Shown piece by piece: positions 50,241 to 61,795 of a stretch of DNA of 64,000 nt. The stretch comes from Macrocystis pyrifera (Eukaryota; Sar; Phaeophyceae; Laminariales; Laminariaceae). The stretch is from positions 7,187,024-7,251,023 of the forward strand of contig JASSKH010000001.1 in the NCBI GenBank assembly GCA_031763025.1, in the 5' to 3' direction. Each line of letters begins with the position of its first letter. The first letter of the stretch is position 1. The translations under genes were made by a program, and so were the position numbers. The notes under the pieces were generated by a model that saw only the letters and a program-made list of their open reading frames with translations, was not told the origin of the DNA and made no database searches.

Positions 50241-50374
50241 TTACGGGGGGGGAATAATAAATAGGACCAAATATTGTCAGTAAAAATAGGGGAATATATT
50301 ATACATGATGGATAGGTTTTGGTCTGTACCGTAGATCCTACCAGGTATTTACTATTATATTGCCCCTCGTATTA
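50241..50374 (-). mobile_element. TA-type MITE, copy 8, with internal insertions
   Basis: TTACGGGGGGGG ... GCCCCTCGTATTA around the shared core GGACCAAATATTGTCAGT. It is longer than the other copies (about 134 bp) because of extra bases around ATACATGATGGATAG and near CCAGGTAT. The TA flanks are degraded. Confidence 0.75.
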
Positions 50375-51449
50375 CTGTAAATTTAGCGAATAAACAAGAG
50401 AAGAATGAGACAACGAGGAATACGATGATTGACGATGCACTCGTGTGCATACTGAGTACAATTCTGTAGGTGTCGCAAGAAAAGCGCGAGGGACCTCTTC
50501 GCACGGCCGACGGTGAAAAATATCGCGCACAGGGTACTTACGTACGTGCCACATTTTTTAGGGGAAAAACTACTTGCAGTTAGTGTGTCCCATTGTTGCA
50601 GCTGCTGTGATTTCAGATGGGCCAGGCATCCTGTTCATGTTACATGATTTCGGGTGTGAAAACATGTTGGTCTGTTTTTTTCGGCAATGTTTCGGTGCAA
50701 CAGTCCAGCCAAACGTTTCTTGACTTGATTGTTTTTGCCTGGGCAAGTGCTACTATTACTATTAGTACTATAATACTGTCTCTTTCGCTGCTGGCGCGTG
50801 CTGCATCAACGCAACAAAAAAAAAGAAGTGCCGTGGAGACGGCAAACAAACAAACGTTGTTCCGAGTGTCCAGCTCGACGGTATGTACCACATGCGCCAC
50901 TCACTGTCGTCCCTATACACAATCCTTTTCATTCTAAAGAGACGAAAAAAACGGATGCCATCAAGCGGGACGCAAAACGTGCGCTGTCAAGGATGTAGGG
51001 CCGAGTGTTAAATATTGAAAACTAGTAGTTTGGTGTCAGTCAAAGCATGTCAATGTCAATGCAAAGTTGCTGTCTGTCAAGGGGTGAAAGTGCTGTCTCC
51101 TGACATCTTTGGTGTGACCGGCACGGACACCACGGATGCCTATCTCACGGGCGGGGTCGATCGACCAGCAGCGGCACTAGAATCACCACCGCCGCCGCCA
51201 CCGCCTCCACCTCCACAACCACCAGTAACACAGCGCAAGCACAACCATCAGAACAGCCACCATGAGCTGGCAACGCAACAACAACAGTGCTTGGGGCAGG
51301 GGTGGAAGAAATCAGAAGACGTCGCCCGTGTAGTGGCAGCACTTCTCGGGGCTTGGGCTGCGCGGGTCAAGAAGAAAACGTCTGCGTCGGGACGGCTCCC
51401 TTCGCGGAACCAGCAGTGTGCGGGAAATTTTTCACGTACAACCGCGCCG
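50375..51449. other. Noncoding stretch
   Basis: No motif-bearing gene. A CCACCGCCGCCGCCACC run at about 51186-51220 gives a short poly-Pro frame. Confidence 0.4.
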
Positions 51450-51840
51450 ACCTTGCGGCGGGAAAGAAGAAAAATATATTTACCGTCCCTCCCCGCCGAA
51501 GAAAAACAGAAAATTACCGTCCCGTCCCGCCGTGGGAAAAATATTTACCGTCCCGTCCCGCCGAGGAAAAAAAAAATTACCGTCCCGTCCCGCCGAGGGA
51601 AAAAATATTTACCGTCCCGTCCCGCCGAGGGGAAAAACATTTACCGTCCCGTCCCGTCGTGAAAATCAGCCCCGTTGACTTTTACCGTCCCGTCCCGTCG
51701 CGAAATTTGGCACCCGCTGTCCCGTCCCGTTCCGTCCCGCCAACTTTTTCTGTTCTCATTTCACCGTCCCGTCCCGTTTTCATTTTTTTTCCTCGCCAAA
51801 AAGAGTAAAATCTGTCCCGTCCCGTCCCGTTACGATTCTC
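51450..51840 (+). repeat. CCGTCCCGTCCCGCCG tandem array
   Basis: Units of about 33 bp pairing CCGTCCCGTCCCGCCGAGG with an A-rich AAAAATATTTA spacer, repeated about six times, then decaying into GTCCCGTCCCG runs up to 51828. Open frames through it read YRPVPPR / VPSRR-like repeats in every frame, which marks them as by-products. Confidence 0.75.
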
Positions 51841-53562
51841 AGTCACTGTGATAAGCCTTGAAAAAAAGCCACACAGACTGTAGCTTACGTATTATGCACA
51901 AACGACAGCAGCAGCAGCAGCAGCAGCAGCAGACATAGCAGCCGAGCGATAATTATGCTCCTCGCATTCTGTGATCCATAAATGTAAAGACGGGGGAGGG
52001 GGGGGTCCAGTATATAGCCACCATGAAAACACAAAAAAAATATGCAAAACATCGCTAAGCTTATTCCCATGAAAAAAATATCGATGCCGAGTGTCCATTA
52101 TTGTTATTGTCTACTACTGCTGCGCGTGCTAAGACGCCCAGACTCACCGTAACAGGAGTGTGCCCGAACACGTACCATCTGAGCAAAACAGCGATCCACC
52201 ATGATAAAACTTTCACCGTTTTCACGATTGATACCACAGCAGGTATGCCGTTTTCACGATTGATACCACCATTATACCGTTTCACGATGAAAGCACCATT
52301 ATACCCGTTTTCAAGGAAGACGCCAAAAAGTACAGTACCCACCGCACCGGAAAGCCGACGACGAAACGGGTTAGGCCCACGAACCAACACCACCACGGCC
52401 ACCATCACCATCACGACCACGACCACCATCGTACAGTGCCCTGACGCACTAACGAGCCTAAGCTACAGCAGTATATCATACCAGCACTAGCTAGTGCTAC
52501 AGCAGCAAATGCAAGAATACGCTTTCTTGTAGCAGCACATTGGAGCAACCGAACTCGCAAACCAAAACCAAACAACAGCAGTAGTGAATATTAATAGCAC
52601 ACCCGGGTGACAAGCTAGCACACCCCCTTGAATGAAATTCCGACCCGATTTTCTCCGAAAAAAAAGGGGGCATCAGTACTCGTACGGAACGAAAGTGGTC
52701 GTAGTTTAGGAAACATCTCGTCGAAACCAACCCTTCCCACAGTACGCATCCTCGGCGTTTCCAACTCTACCCGTCCATAAAGTCTGCTCGGAATTTCGTC
52801 TCTGGGGGCATGCTCCCTTTTACTCGGTGTGCTGCCTTATCACCAGTGTGATACGGTAAGTCACTAAATGTTGCGTTTGGGTTCTCCAATCCTGCATGAG
52901 AACTAAAGAACCAACCGAGTCCTGATGCTTCTTCCTGTACGTCAGCGTTTTGCAGTCTCCCTTCCTGGAACACGCTTATAGCACCTGCGTTCGGAGTGCT
53001 GCGGCACGACTGAATCAACCAACTCCCAGCCTACATAACTCTAGGACGTGGGCATTTTTCAGTCTCATTCCTGCCACAAGTTGAAAAAAAAACTAAGTCT
53101 ACGTACTGTACGGTCGAAGCCAATACTGCTGCAAGGGCTGCCTGCACGGCTGGCGAAGCACCGACGTTGCCCCCCCCTCCTCCACAAGAGCGAGCCAAGC
53201 ATTGGTGGACAAATCTTGGGCGGCATTTCTCCCCGTCGCCGATGCGTCTGGACGGGTTCACACCTTTCCCCTGCCTACAGTCGCCGAACGACGCCTCAGT
53301 TCGTCAGCACGTGCCCCCCCCCCCCCCTCCCCTCCCTTCCCTCCCTCCCGTTCCCTTGACCGCAGAAATGGCTGTCACTATCAGCCGTTGCGTCCAGTAG
53401 CGCATGGCGAGCCGAGAGACGCCTGCATAGCCTGCGAAAAACACCGCCAAACATCAGAACCACAACAGCAACAGTCGACATCAGACTGATCGAACCAATC
53501 GCACCTGCAGCAGTACATACCAGGCCTTGTGCCTATTACGACAGTAGTCTTGCCTATTAATA
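51841..53562. other. Noncoding stretch, one unassigned open frame
   Basis: Contains a (CAG)n run of about nine units at 51906-51932. The minus-strand frame 52767-53018 (83 codons, with FSDLPYHTGDKAAHRVKG) has an evenly mixed composition but no family I recognise and no visible splice partners; it could be an exon or a transposon fragment. Confidence 0.35.
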
Positions 53563-53678
53563 GTATGGGGGGCCATAGTAAATAGGACCTACGGTAAACC
53601 CAAAACCTATATATATATATATATATTATCTACTTTTTACCAACAATATTGGGTCCTATTTACTATGCCCCCCCGTAA
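53563..53678 (+). mobile_element. TA-flanked MITE, copy 9
   Basis: GTATGGGGGGCC ... GCCCCCCCGTAA around TAGGACCTACGGTAAACC and ACCAACAATATTGGGTCC, with a TATA-type expansion in the middle. TA precedes it at 53561-53562; the right flank is CA. Confidence 0.85.
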
Positions 53679-54130
53679 CAGTACAGCACGGCGAGCCGAG
53701 GGAAAGCCCGCACAGCCTCGCAAACAACGCAACGCATCAACATTGCACACCTCCAACATATACTCGATTCCCACTGTCGTGATCGATGTAGATGTTTCAA
53801 GGCAGATATGTTTCCGATCATGTACGAGTATTCATGTTCTACATGACCTCATGTTCCGGGGTGAGACCCAAACAATCTGCGTGATCTAGCACATGTTTCC
53901 TGGGTTGGATACGTACTATGCACAGACATGGAGATCCTGCACCACCTCTGAGAACGGCAGGTGATGAACTGGAGTAGATATTCTAGATCACAGATAGATG
54001 ACAGATAGATCATGATCAGTCCGAGGTGGGCATGTCAACGTCAGTACCATAGAGCGACAAGTTCCGAAATTCCAAGCCGGGTGCTTCTTCTACACACGGC
54101 GAGTACAAATACAGCCACAATTCACTTATT

Positions 54131-54464
54131 TATTTTTTAATCATCGCTTTCATTTTCCAGCCTAACTCGTATTAATAGGAGGTTTTACCCTCAGCGATCT
54201 TCTGGACAAGCCGTGGTCACAGGTGTCGTCCCTTCTCCCCCCCCGGTACTCGTACGAACCTTAATTTTTTGGTCGCGCATGGGGTTCAGCAATTCCCACT
54301 GCTCGTCGATTTTCATCCAAGTAGCTAACTCACGCTTTCGCGCTTTCCGCTAATCAACTTTTTATGCAAGAAAAATTTCCTGACGAGTATGCACTCGGTG
54401 AGGCTTGAACCCACGAAAATGATCTTAGTAGGCACGCGGTCCACCTACTAAAAGCCACCGGGGA
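54131..54464 (-). mobile_element. tRNA-derived SINE, copy 4
   Basis: On the minus strand: CCCCGGTGGCTTTTAGTAGG (A-box region), GGGTTCAAGCCTCACCGAG (B-box region), the shared body (AGCGGAAAGCGCGAAAGC, CACGGCTTGTCCAGAAGAT) and the GGCTGGAAAATGAAAGCGAT tail. It is more diverged than copies 2 and 3. A TATTAATAGG word has expanded near its 3' end. Confidence 0.83.
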
Positions 54465-54769
54465 TGTATCCTGTTTTTTCACAAAAAACTGAAACACGTC
54501 GCCCGCTGAACTTGGCTTCAGCGGCTGATGTTACCATTGATGCATTAGCTATATCACCCACGGTTTGGAGAACGGACCACTTGGAAGTAGTATGGGACAA
54601 TTTCTGCGTCACCACAGAGCATGAACTGCAAGGGTTGACGCAAAACACTTCGTAGTGCATGCAACAAAAAAAAAAGAACACTGGTTCAGAACTCGTGAAA
54701 ACCAAGACGAAAATTTTGATGCACACTGCCCTCATGCCCCAAAAGCCATGGTCGATTTCGATTTCGATG

Positions 54770-55820
54770 TCATCTTTCGAATTCTCCAGCACCCAAAAAA
54801 TAACACGACTGTAAAACCCGACGAAAATGAAAAAACCCCATCGTTTCCCCTCTCACCCTCTGAAACTCTAGCTGTTCCATGTTTCTCCTCTCCTGTTCCT
54901 GGCGCGACTCTTCCATCACTCTGGCCATCATTTCCTCCTCTCTCTCCGCTCTCAACGACCCCTGCTCCTCGGCTTCCAACCGAGACTGCTCCAGCACCCG
55001 CGCCAGATCCTCGTCCACCTCCGCCTCCACCTCCACCTCCCGCAAGTCTCCGCCACCAACGACATTGTCGCCACCGACACCATTGTTGCCAATGACACTA
55101 GTGTCGCCAACGTTCGCTCCCCCCACAACCTCGGCCTTGCCGGCCACAAGCGTCAGCGGCTCTCGAGGAGGCACGTGACTCCCACGGTCATCACCCGTAC
55201 CCGTATCCGTACCCGCGCCCGCGCCAACGTTCGCGGCTGACGCACGGACACCACGGTCGTGTCGCGAATGTCCATCGACGGAGGCATCAACCCCAACGAC
55301 ACTGCTGCCGTTCTCTTGGCCCTCGAAGTAGCGGTGCTCTTCCTCCAACGCGACTCGCAGCGCCCGCTCATCTTCATCTTCTCCGTCAAGCCCCCCCTGC
55401 TCCGGTGTCCCCGCAGGGTAAGACCGCGCCGCGTCCACCCCATCACCGCTCCAAGCGTCCGCCGTCTGCGGTTCGGCATAACCCACTAGGAGCGGCCGTG
55501 GTACCATCGCTTCCACCGAGCCGCCAGCTACACCAACACCGCCTCCGTGCTCGCCTAAGCCGGAGGAGTCACCAGCCGACGCCCCGCTCGGGTTTCCAGG
55601 AGGAGGCGGAGGCGGGGGTGGGGGCGGGGGAGGGACAGGGGAAGGGAAGTCCCCTTCTCTTGCTGCGGTGGAACCCGTCGGGTGCGCACCCACCCTCTGG
55701 CCGTCTTCGCCGGTGCCTCGGAAAGTGGTGGCAGTTCCGTTCGTGATGCCACCGTTCGCACCCTCAACGTTTTCCGTCGCGGCGAGGCTTTGAACGTGAG
55801 GCGTATGCTGCAGTGGTGGT

Positions 55821-55862
<42 letters not shown>

Positions 55863-58515
55863 AGCGGCGGTGCGGGCGAGGGGTCGGCCGGGACCGTCCG
55901 CCCCGCTAGCCGGCCGTCGTCGGCGGGATGCTCAAACGCTTGCGATGGAGCTGGGTCGCTCATCACCGACAGCTTCAAGGCCATCTGTGCGAGAGGAAGC
56001 AGACGAGCAGGGCAGGGTTGAGGGGCGCCTGCTAACCTTCACCCGTTTTCCTTCGGTTAACCCTTTCAGGATTGCAGTCCCGTTTTGGGGCCAAACCAGT
56101 CCAATCATCCAATCATGTCTTAAGTACTTTGTCCCCGAAAGGGGACCGCAGTACTACAAGGTCAAGGGCCACACTCGTTTGAGGACACATAGTACTGCTG
56201 CTCTTATCACTTGGAACAAAAGCCATGGGGGTATATGTGTTACGTATGGTGCAGTACACCAATGGGCCAGTATGCGGGAGGGTGCAACACGACGAACAGA
56301 AGCTCGCTCATCACGTTTATATTGGTATCTGGCCTGTTGAGCGTGTTGTTGGTTGTTGGGCTTGCCGCACTGCTTCAGGGTAAAAAAGGGTACCCAAGCC
56401 AAGGGGGGTCAGGGACCCACTCGTCATGTTTTGTACTGCTGCACGCGCTCTTCCTATTCACTGAATGCTCGTAGGGTCTTACGTGTCGCTTTTTAGGTCG
56501 CTAGAAGTGCGTCCCAATACTTCTAGTAGACCGCACTTTCTGCTATTCAAGCATCAATACCTGGGCCTCAAAACTTCACGTAAGACGCTTGTCGGTTTCG
56601 AGGTCACTATACCTGGGTCCCAATACCTCAACTAGCCTTGTGACATCAAACGCGCAAATGTTTCAGTCCGTTGACTTTCCATCGACAGCTAATGCAATGT
56701 CTCCTTCGTGATGATACCTCTATAAGAAACGCTGGAAACGGACAAGGCCGTCCGTGCCGTGACACACGAGCCCGTTCTCAAAACAAGCTCCGTCTCCCAT
56801 CATGGTATGCTACCCCTTACACATACACATATTGCGTGGGGGCATATGCCACAGCAAGCAGAACCTACGAAGGACAAAACAAGCATGAATCTCTCTATGT
56901 TTACACGCCACCTTCAGCATATCAACACCACTGTGCAGTATGCTATGATATGATGCCCCGCAATGGCTCCTCTGTCTCCGCATGCTACCCGATACACGGA
57001 AAGGTCCACTCACGTCCATCGCCCACTTGGCATCAATCTCCTCCTGCTGCCTGGCCGCCTCCACCACCCTCGAAGCCTCAAGCACAGCCGCCAACTCTCG
57101 CTCCTCGTCCGAAGCGGTGCTCAGCGGACCCTCAGCCCCCCCGACCTGCTGCAGAGACGCCTCCACCGTCTTCTCCAACTCCCGGTCCTCCTCAGACAGC
57201 TCCCCTTCCAACGCATGAGGAACACCCTGCCAACCTTTCACCGCGGTCGGTGTCGGCTCTACCGCAGCAGCAGCATGAGCAGCAGCAGGAGCAGCAACAA
57301 CACCCGCGGCATCTGCTGCGCCGTGAACCCTCCCAGAGAGCGGGGGCGCAAGGCCCGTCCAACCTGCGATCGGTGTTGTTCTGCCATCAACAGCATTCGC
57401 CTGCTGAAAGATGCCCGTAACTGCAGCCGCAACCGGCCCCGCCCCGACGGCAGCCTCCGGCCACCCCGGCGTGGACGCTGCCGGCGCGTTACAGCTGAGA
57501 CCGTGCGAGCCCCCGGCCAACCCTGTGGGAGCGTGGACAGTCGATAATTCCGGCGGAAAATTCGCGACGAGGTGTTGTTCTGGAATATGATTGACATGGT
57601 TACCGCCTCCGCCGGTTTGAGTTGCAAACGGGTACTCCTGCGCGCCCGCCGCCGCCCCACGATCAACAGCGCCACCGGCATCGCGCATCCCAGGCCCGAC
57701 ACCCGAAGAATACGCTTGCATCGGCGGTGGCGGCGGTGGCGGCGGGGGGGGCGGGAGGCGCTTGCAACGGCGGAGTCGGTGCTTCTCGAAGCGGGGACAG
57801 TACCGATACGTCCCCCCCCTGCGAGTAAGTTGCCCCCGTCGCCATCCCCACCCCTGCCTCCCTGAAAGCGTGGCCAAGACTGTTCACCTGGTCCTGCCGT
57901 ATTGGCTGCTGAGCACTGCCTGCACCGTAACCTCCACCTCCACCCCCGCCTCCGTTGCCCCCCCCCTCAAACGTTGCCCGCACCGCTGCGGCGGCCGGCT
58001 GCAGCCCGGACGGCGACATCCCGCCAGCAGAGTCGTACGGTAGCAGCGCTGCCGCTGCCGAAGAGAGATATTGCGCACCGCCAAACCCAGGCACCATCCC
58101 CGACGAGTCAGGTTGCACCGGCGGCTGCTGGTGCTGCTGGTGCTGGCCAACCGAATGGGAGAACGCCGACCCTCCCCTCGCGCCAGTGATTCCCATGTCA
58201 GCGCCCCTGATGCCTACTGACGACGTCAGGGGCTGCCCTGCTTGCGGCGTAGCAGTAGGCGCGTGCGAGGTCAATCGAGGATCGGGACCCATCACCATCA
58301 CCATCGGCGGCGGCGGTGGCGGTGGCGGCGGCTGCGGAGAGAGAGCCGAAGCCTGGGGCAAGACCGGTGTTACCTGGTGACGGTGGCCTGCGTTCGTCTC
58401 TCCACCGAGGCCCTCCGTCACCTTCGCCGCTACCCCCGTCACGCCTTTAGTATTCGGAGGGGCAGGTCTGGCCTTCTGAGATTTCAGCAATCTCTGCCTT
58501 GCCTCGTGATCGCTC
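54770..58515 (-). CDS. UIM-repeat, poly-Pro protein (at least two exons; one apparent frameshift)
   Basis: Exon 58515-57014 follows a strong polypyrimidine-AG acceptor (CCACCCCTCAG) and ends at donor GTGAGTGG. Exon 2 starts at 55984 (acceptor CTCGCACAG) and either splices at 54857 (AGG|GTGAGAGG) or reads on to a stop at 54770-54772. Both internal junctions are phase 0. The N-terminal half is low-complexity (Pro, Gly, Gln, Ala). UIM-like helices follow: SEEDRELEKTVEASLQQV and SDEERELAAVLEASRVVEA at the end of the first exon, then DEDERALRVALEEEHRYFE, VDEDLARVLEQSRLEAEE and EEEMMARVMEESRQEQE in exon 2. These match acidic-L-x-x-AL-x-x-S ubiquitin-interacting motifs, so it probably binds ubiquitin chains or ubiquitinated cargo; no enzymatic domain is seen. 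The frame changes within G8 at 57744-57751 (C8 on the coding strand). The 5' exon with the start codon is not identified. Confidence 0.7.
55985..57013 (-). other. Intron of the UIM gene
   Basis: 1,029 bp, GTGAGTGG at its 5' end and CTCTCGCACAG at its 3' end. It contains a partial copy of the TTTGTCCCC...GGGGAC repeat at about 56130-56152. No gene inside. Confidence 0.65.
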
Positions 58516-59037
58516 CTGAGGGGTGGGGGTGGGGGGGTAGGGTGGGTGGGGGGTGATAATGCACCGGGGCCTTGTGGGTTGCGGGGTTTGCTTTGCGAGG
58601 GAGGCTCTCAATGTGTTCAAACGGGTTCTCGGCAAAAACACGGAAACCTTACCGGTGCTATGTACGTGCCGAGCAAATTTCGCGCGACTGCCGTGAGCTG
58701 TTCATATCTGAAAATGAGCGCGTACGTATAGTCCGGGATAGAGAGGCAGATAACTGCTCGGGACATTTTTTGTACTTCTCGTTTTTGTACTTGTCTTGTG
58801 TAAAACTGAAAGCCGTTTGGCCTTGTGTTGAAACCTCCGTGGATCTAGGCTATATACTGGTAGGTGATAAATATTGCGTTTTTTCTAGTGGAAAATGAAG
58901 CTAAACAGCGTTGCTTTTGCCCCCGGCGGCGCCTTCAGCGCGACGCGCCGGACGTGCCTCCGGTGATACCTCCGGGTGTGCCTCTAGTGGGCCCCCCTCG
59001 GCGGGGGGGGGAGCTTTCTTGGATCGCCTGTCTTTCA
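58516..59037. other. Region upstream of the recognised UIM exons
   Basis: Must hold, or lie 5' of, the missing first exon of the UIM gene on the minus strand. A possible donor CACCG|GTAAGG is read near 58650-58660, but no clear ATG-led exon precedes it. Confidence 0.35.
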
Positions 59038-59317
59038 GCCGACATACCGACTAAAGTTAGCTATTAGTATTAATAGTTGGCGACTACTATAGTTATTAGT
59101 CGTGGCATGCTGCCGATTCTCAGGCGTGGCCATCCACTACAGTAAGGATTCGACGGGAAGAAAAAAATAAACGCAGTACGTACGTAAAGAAAGATGAATC
59201 CTTTGAAGAATTGTCCAAGCTTCGCCAGCCGACAAACCGAGTAAAGTCGGCTATTAGTAGTCGGCCAACAGTTAATGATCGTGAAATGCTGCCTACTCAC
59301 AGCCATGGCCATCCACT
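59038..59317. repeat. Tandem duplication, two ~185-bp units, at the LINE start
   Basis: The block from CCGACATACCGACTAAAG to GTGGCCATCCACTAC (59038-59142) recurs as 59222-59317 (CCGACAAACCGAGTAAAG ... ATGGCCATCCACTAC). Between them lies ATTCGACGGGAAGAAAAAAA with a following AAAGAAAGAT block, which is repeated again, diverged, after the LINE at about 61104-61180. Confidence 0.6.
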
Positions 59318-60254
59318 ACCTGTCTTCGAAGCAGCAGGCCTCATGGTGTCGGAAAAGAAGACAGAGACAATGCTTCTACAAACACCAGACCAGAAAACCC
59401 TCGCACCACCGGTCGTCATCGAAGCAGCAGGCCAGAGGTATAAGCAGACGGCCCAGTTCTTATACCTAAGCGGCATTATCCACGAAAACGCTGACCTCTC
59501 GCTCGGAATCGACCGACGGATCCGTCTCATGCAAGCATGCTTCAAACGGTTCGGCCCGGAGCTGTACGATAAGACGACCGCCCCCCTTAGCCTGAGAGTC
59601 CGAATGCTCAAGGCCGAGGTGATTGAGACCCTGCTGTACGGGTGTGTGACGTGGACCCTCAGAGCGGAACACTTTGCCAAGCTTCGAACGGCTCACCAAG
59701 TCCTGTTGCGAGCCATTGGCTTCCAGCGCCGACTTCGTACTGACCATACCACCCTCTCGTACGCAAAGGCCCTCAAGATGACACGTTGCGAGAGCATCGA
59801 AACGACCATTCGCAAACGGCGGCTCTTCTTCGCGGGGGGGGGTGGCACGGCAAAGCAAGGATCGATTACCCAGTCGGGTAATGTTCGGGACGATGGCTGG
59901 TGGGGAGAACCCGAGATCTGGCGGACAGTTCAAGACTTGGCGTTTAGAGTTGAGACCGCGCTGTGGTCCACTGCAGCAAAAAAGGCGGGGAAGTGGTACC
60001 GGGGGATCCTTGCTGCAGCCGAACGGTTCATGGTGAGGTGGCACGAGACTGGGGCTGAGCTGAGTAGGCAGCGCCGCGCATCCGCCGTGGGTGGTGTCCA
60101 AGGGAATGGGGGGAGGGGGGGCAACAGGAGGAGTGGAAGAAAACCCGACCAAGGGAATGCGGAGAGGGGGGGGAACAGGAGTAGAAGGGAAACTGCAGTG
60201 GACGAAAGTAGGAAGGAGATCGCAGACAGGGTAGCAAGGTACCGGGAAGACTAG
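59286..60254 (+). pseudogene. LINE-type retrotransposon ORF, C-terminal part of the reverse transcriptase polyprotein
   Basis: Reading starts within the RT: GLMVSEKKTETM, then YLSGIIHENADLSLGIDRRI, LRVRMLKAEVIETLLYGCVT and LLRAIGFQRR, the usual thumb-side sequence of non-LTR RTs. Two frameshifts follow. Near 59835-59842 (a G8 run) the sense frame moves to one reading MARQSKDRLPSRVMFG; by about 59935 it returns to the first frame (KWYRGILAAAERFMVRWHE). The endonuclease and the RT catalytic core are missing, so the copy is 5'-truncated and inactive. The end of the frame leads directly into the 3' tail that is dispersed elsewhere in the window. Confidence 0.8.
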
Positions 60255-61085
60255 ATACTAGAACATGTCTATACTACTCGTACCACCAACTGCTGCAGCT
60301 GGTGTGACCGTGGTCTTGTTTCGAGTTCCTTTTTCAATTATTTCTTGCGCTGATCTTCTGTTATTTTCATTTCTTTCTTTCTCTTTCTTTCTTCGATCGA
60401 TGAGCCTTATTGAAGGAGTCGTGTGGCGTGGGTGGATGACGAGCCTGCTTTGCTTGTTTCGTATTGTCTGACGCCGAGGGGCCGGGGATAGTTGACGAAT
60501 GCTGGACGGAGGCGGCAGACAGGGTATGGCAAGGTACCAGGCGGGCTAGCAGGGAGAACCTGGCTATGCTACTCGTACCACAAACTGCTGCCGCTACCTG
60601 GAGGATGCGTTGTGCTTGGGTTTGCCTGCTATTTTCTCTTGGTTCTTAGTCTTACTCTGTTTACAAGTAGTGGTGTTTTTCTTCTTTTTTCCCTTTTTTT
60701 CCAGCTCGTTCTTTTCAAGTGTCTGCCACATCCCCTGCGGGGGGGGGGACGACAGTTTGTTTCTTATATATATATACATATATATTTTTCTCCCGTTTGT
60801 TTTTCTTTTTCGATTTGTTTTCTTTGTTTCGTATCGTTTCTCTATTTCATAGAATGCGTATGTATGTCGTGCCTGTCGTATCCAGCATGATGGCATGGCA
60901 TTGCATTGCCTGCCCACTGTGCTGTGCTTACTGCTGCAAGGCAACGTAGTATCTCTGTGGCGTAGTTTTGTGACCACAGAACTTGTACATATCTCTCTAG
61001 GATTGAAGAATCGGCAAGGACACTGACTGATTATGCTGTGGATGTCGACGGATAGAAATATTGGTTTAATGCAAAGAACACACAC
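60255..61085 (+). mobile_element. LINE 3' untranslated tail
   Basis: Collinear with the truncated copies at 27785-28505 and, inverted, 40262-41000. The module GACAGGGTAGCAAGGTACC occurs once at the ORF end (60225) and, slightly altered, again at about 60518. The tail ends GATGTCGACGGATAGAAATA and CAAAGAACACACACAC, followed by an A16 run at 61111-61126. Confidence 0.75.
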
Positions 61086-61795
61086 ACTACAGTTTGTTCA
61101 GATTCGACCGGAAAAAAAAAAAAAAACGGAAGACGTAACATGTGTAAGCAAAGAAAGATTAATCCCTTCAAGGATTGCTTAAGCTGGGCCAAGTCTTCAA
61201 CACTAGATGGCAGATCATAAATTATTTCGGCGGGGGCGAAGAGTGCCAAGGAGCACACAGCCAGCCAGAACACGCAGTAGGGTCGGGGGGTGTGGGCCGA
61301 GTGACGACTTAGCTGATGGGGGCGAAGGCAGAAAGGAGACCCGCGAGAAATAAAATTCGTCGCGCGATGTAATCAGCCAAAGAGGAAGGTTGTCGTAGGG
61401 GCAACCTGGTGTTTGGAGGGTAACGGGTAGAAAAAAATAAACCAGTGAAGGAATGAGACGGTTTCGGAGGGTTTCCCATATAATAACAAGGGATGTTCAG
61501 TACGGGGGTAAGAATGAAAAATAATAGAAGTTCCGGATGTTTGATGAAGAAAGACCAACGCAGTTCAGATGCGAGCAAGCAGCGGTAGAGCGGTGTGAAG
61601 CGGGGTCGTCGGTGCAGCGAGTATCCAGGATAGATAGCTGACGGGCAAGGCCCTGCACGAGCTGAATAGAACCGGGCAAGGGACGTCAGGGAGTCGTCTA
61701 GTTTTTTTTTTTCCCCCCCCACCCTCCCGCAACAAATTTCCACGGCGGATGGGCAAACGGAGGGGAAGGAGACACAGTGGTTGATTAGAAATGGT
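61086..61795. other. Noncoding stretch 3' of the LINE
   Basis: Begins with a diverged copy of the AAAGAAAGATTAATCC block seen at 59190. The minus-strand frame 61309-61833 (174 codons) is the longest here; its N-terminal end is supplied by the paired-hairpin repeat and no domain is recognised, so it is not called as a gene. Confidence 0.4.

Noticed and set aside
51015-51808. Frames of 173-215 codons with YRPVPPR-type repeats
   Set aside because: All frames across the CCGTCCC array are open and repetitive, which is a property of the array.
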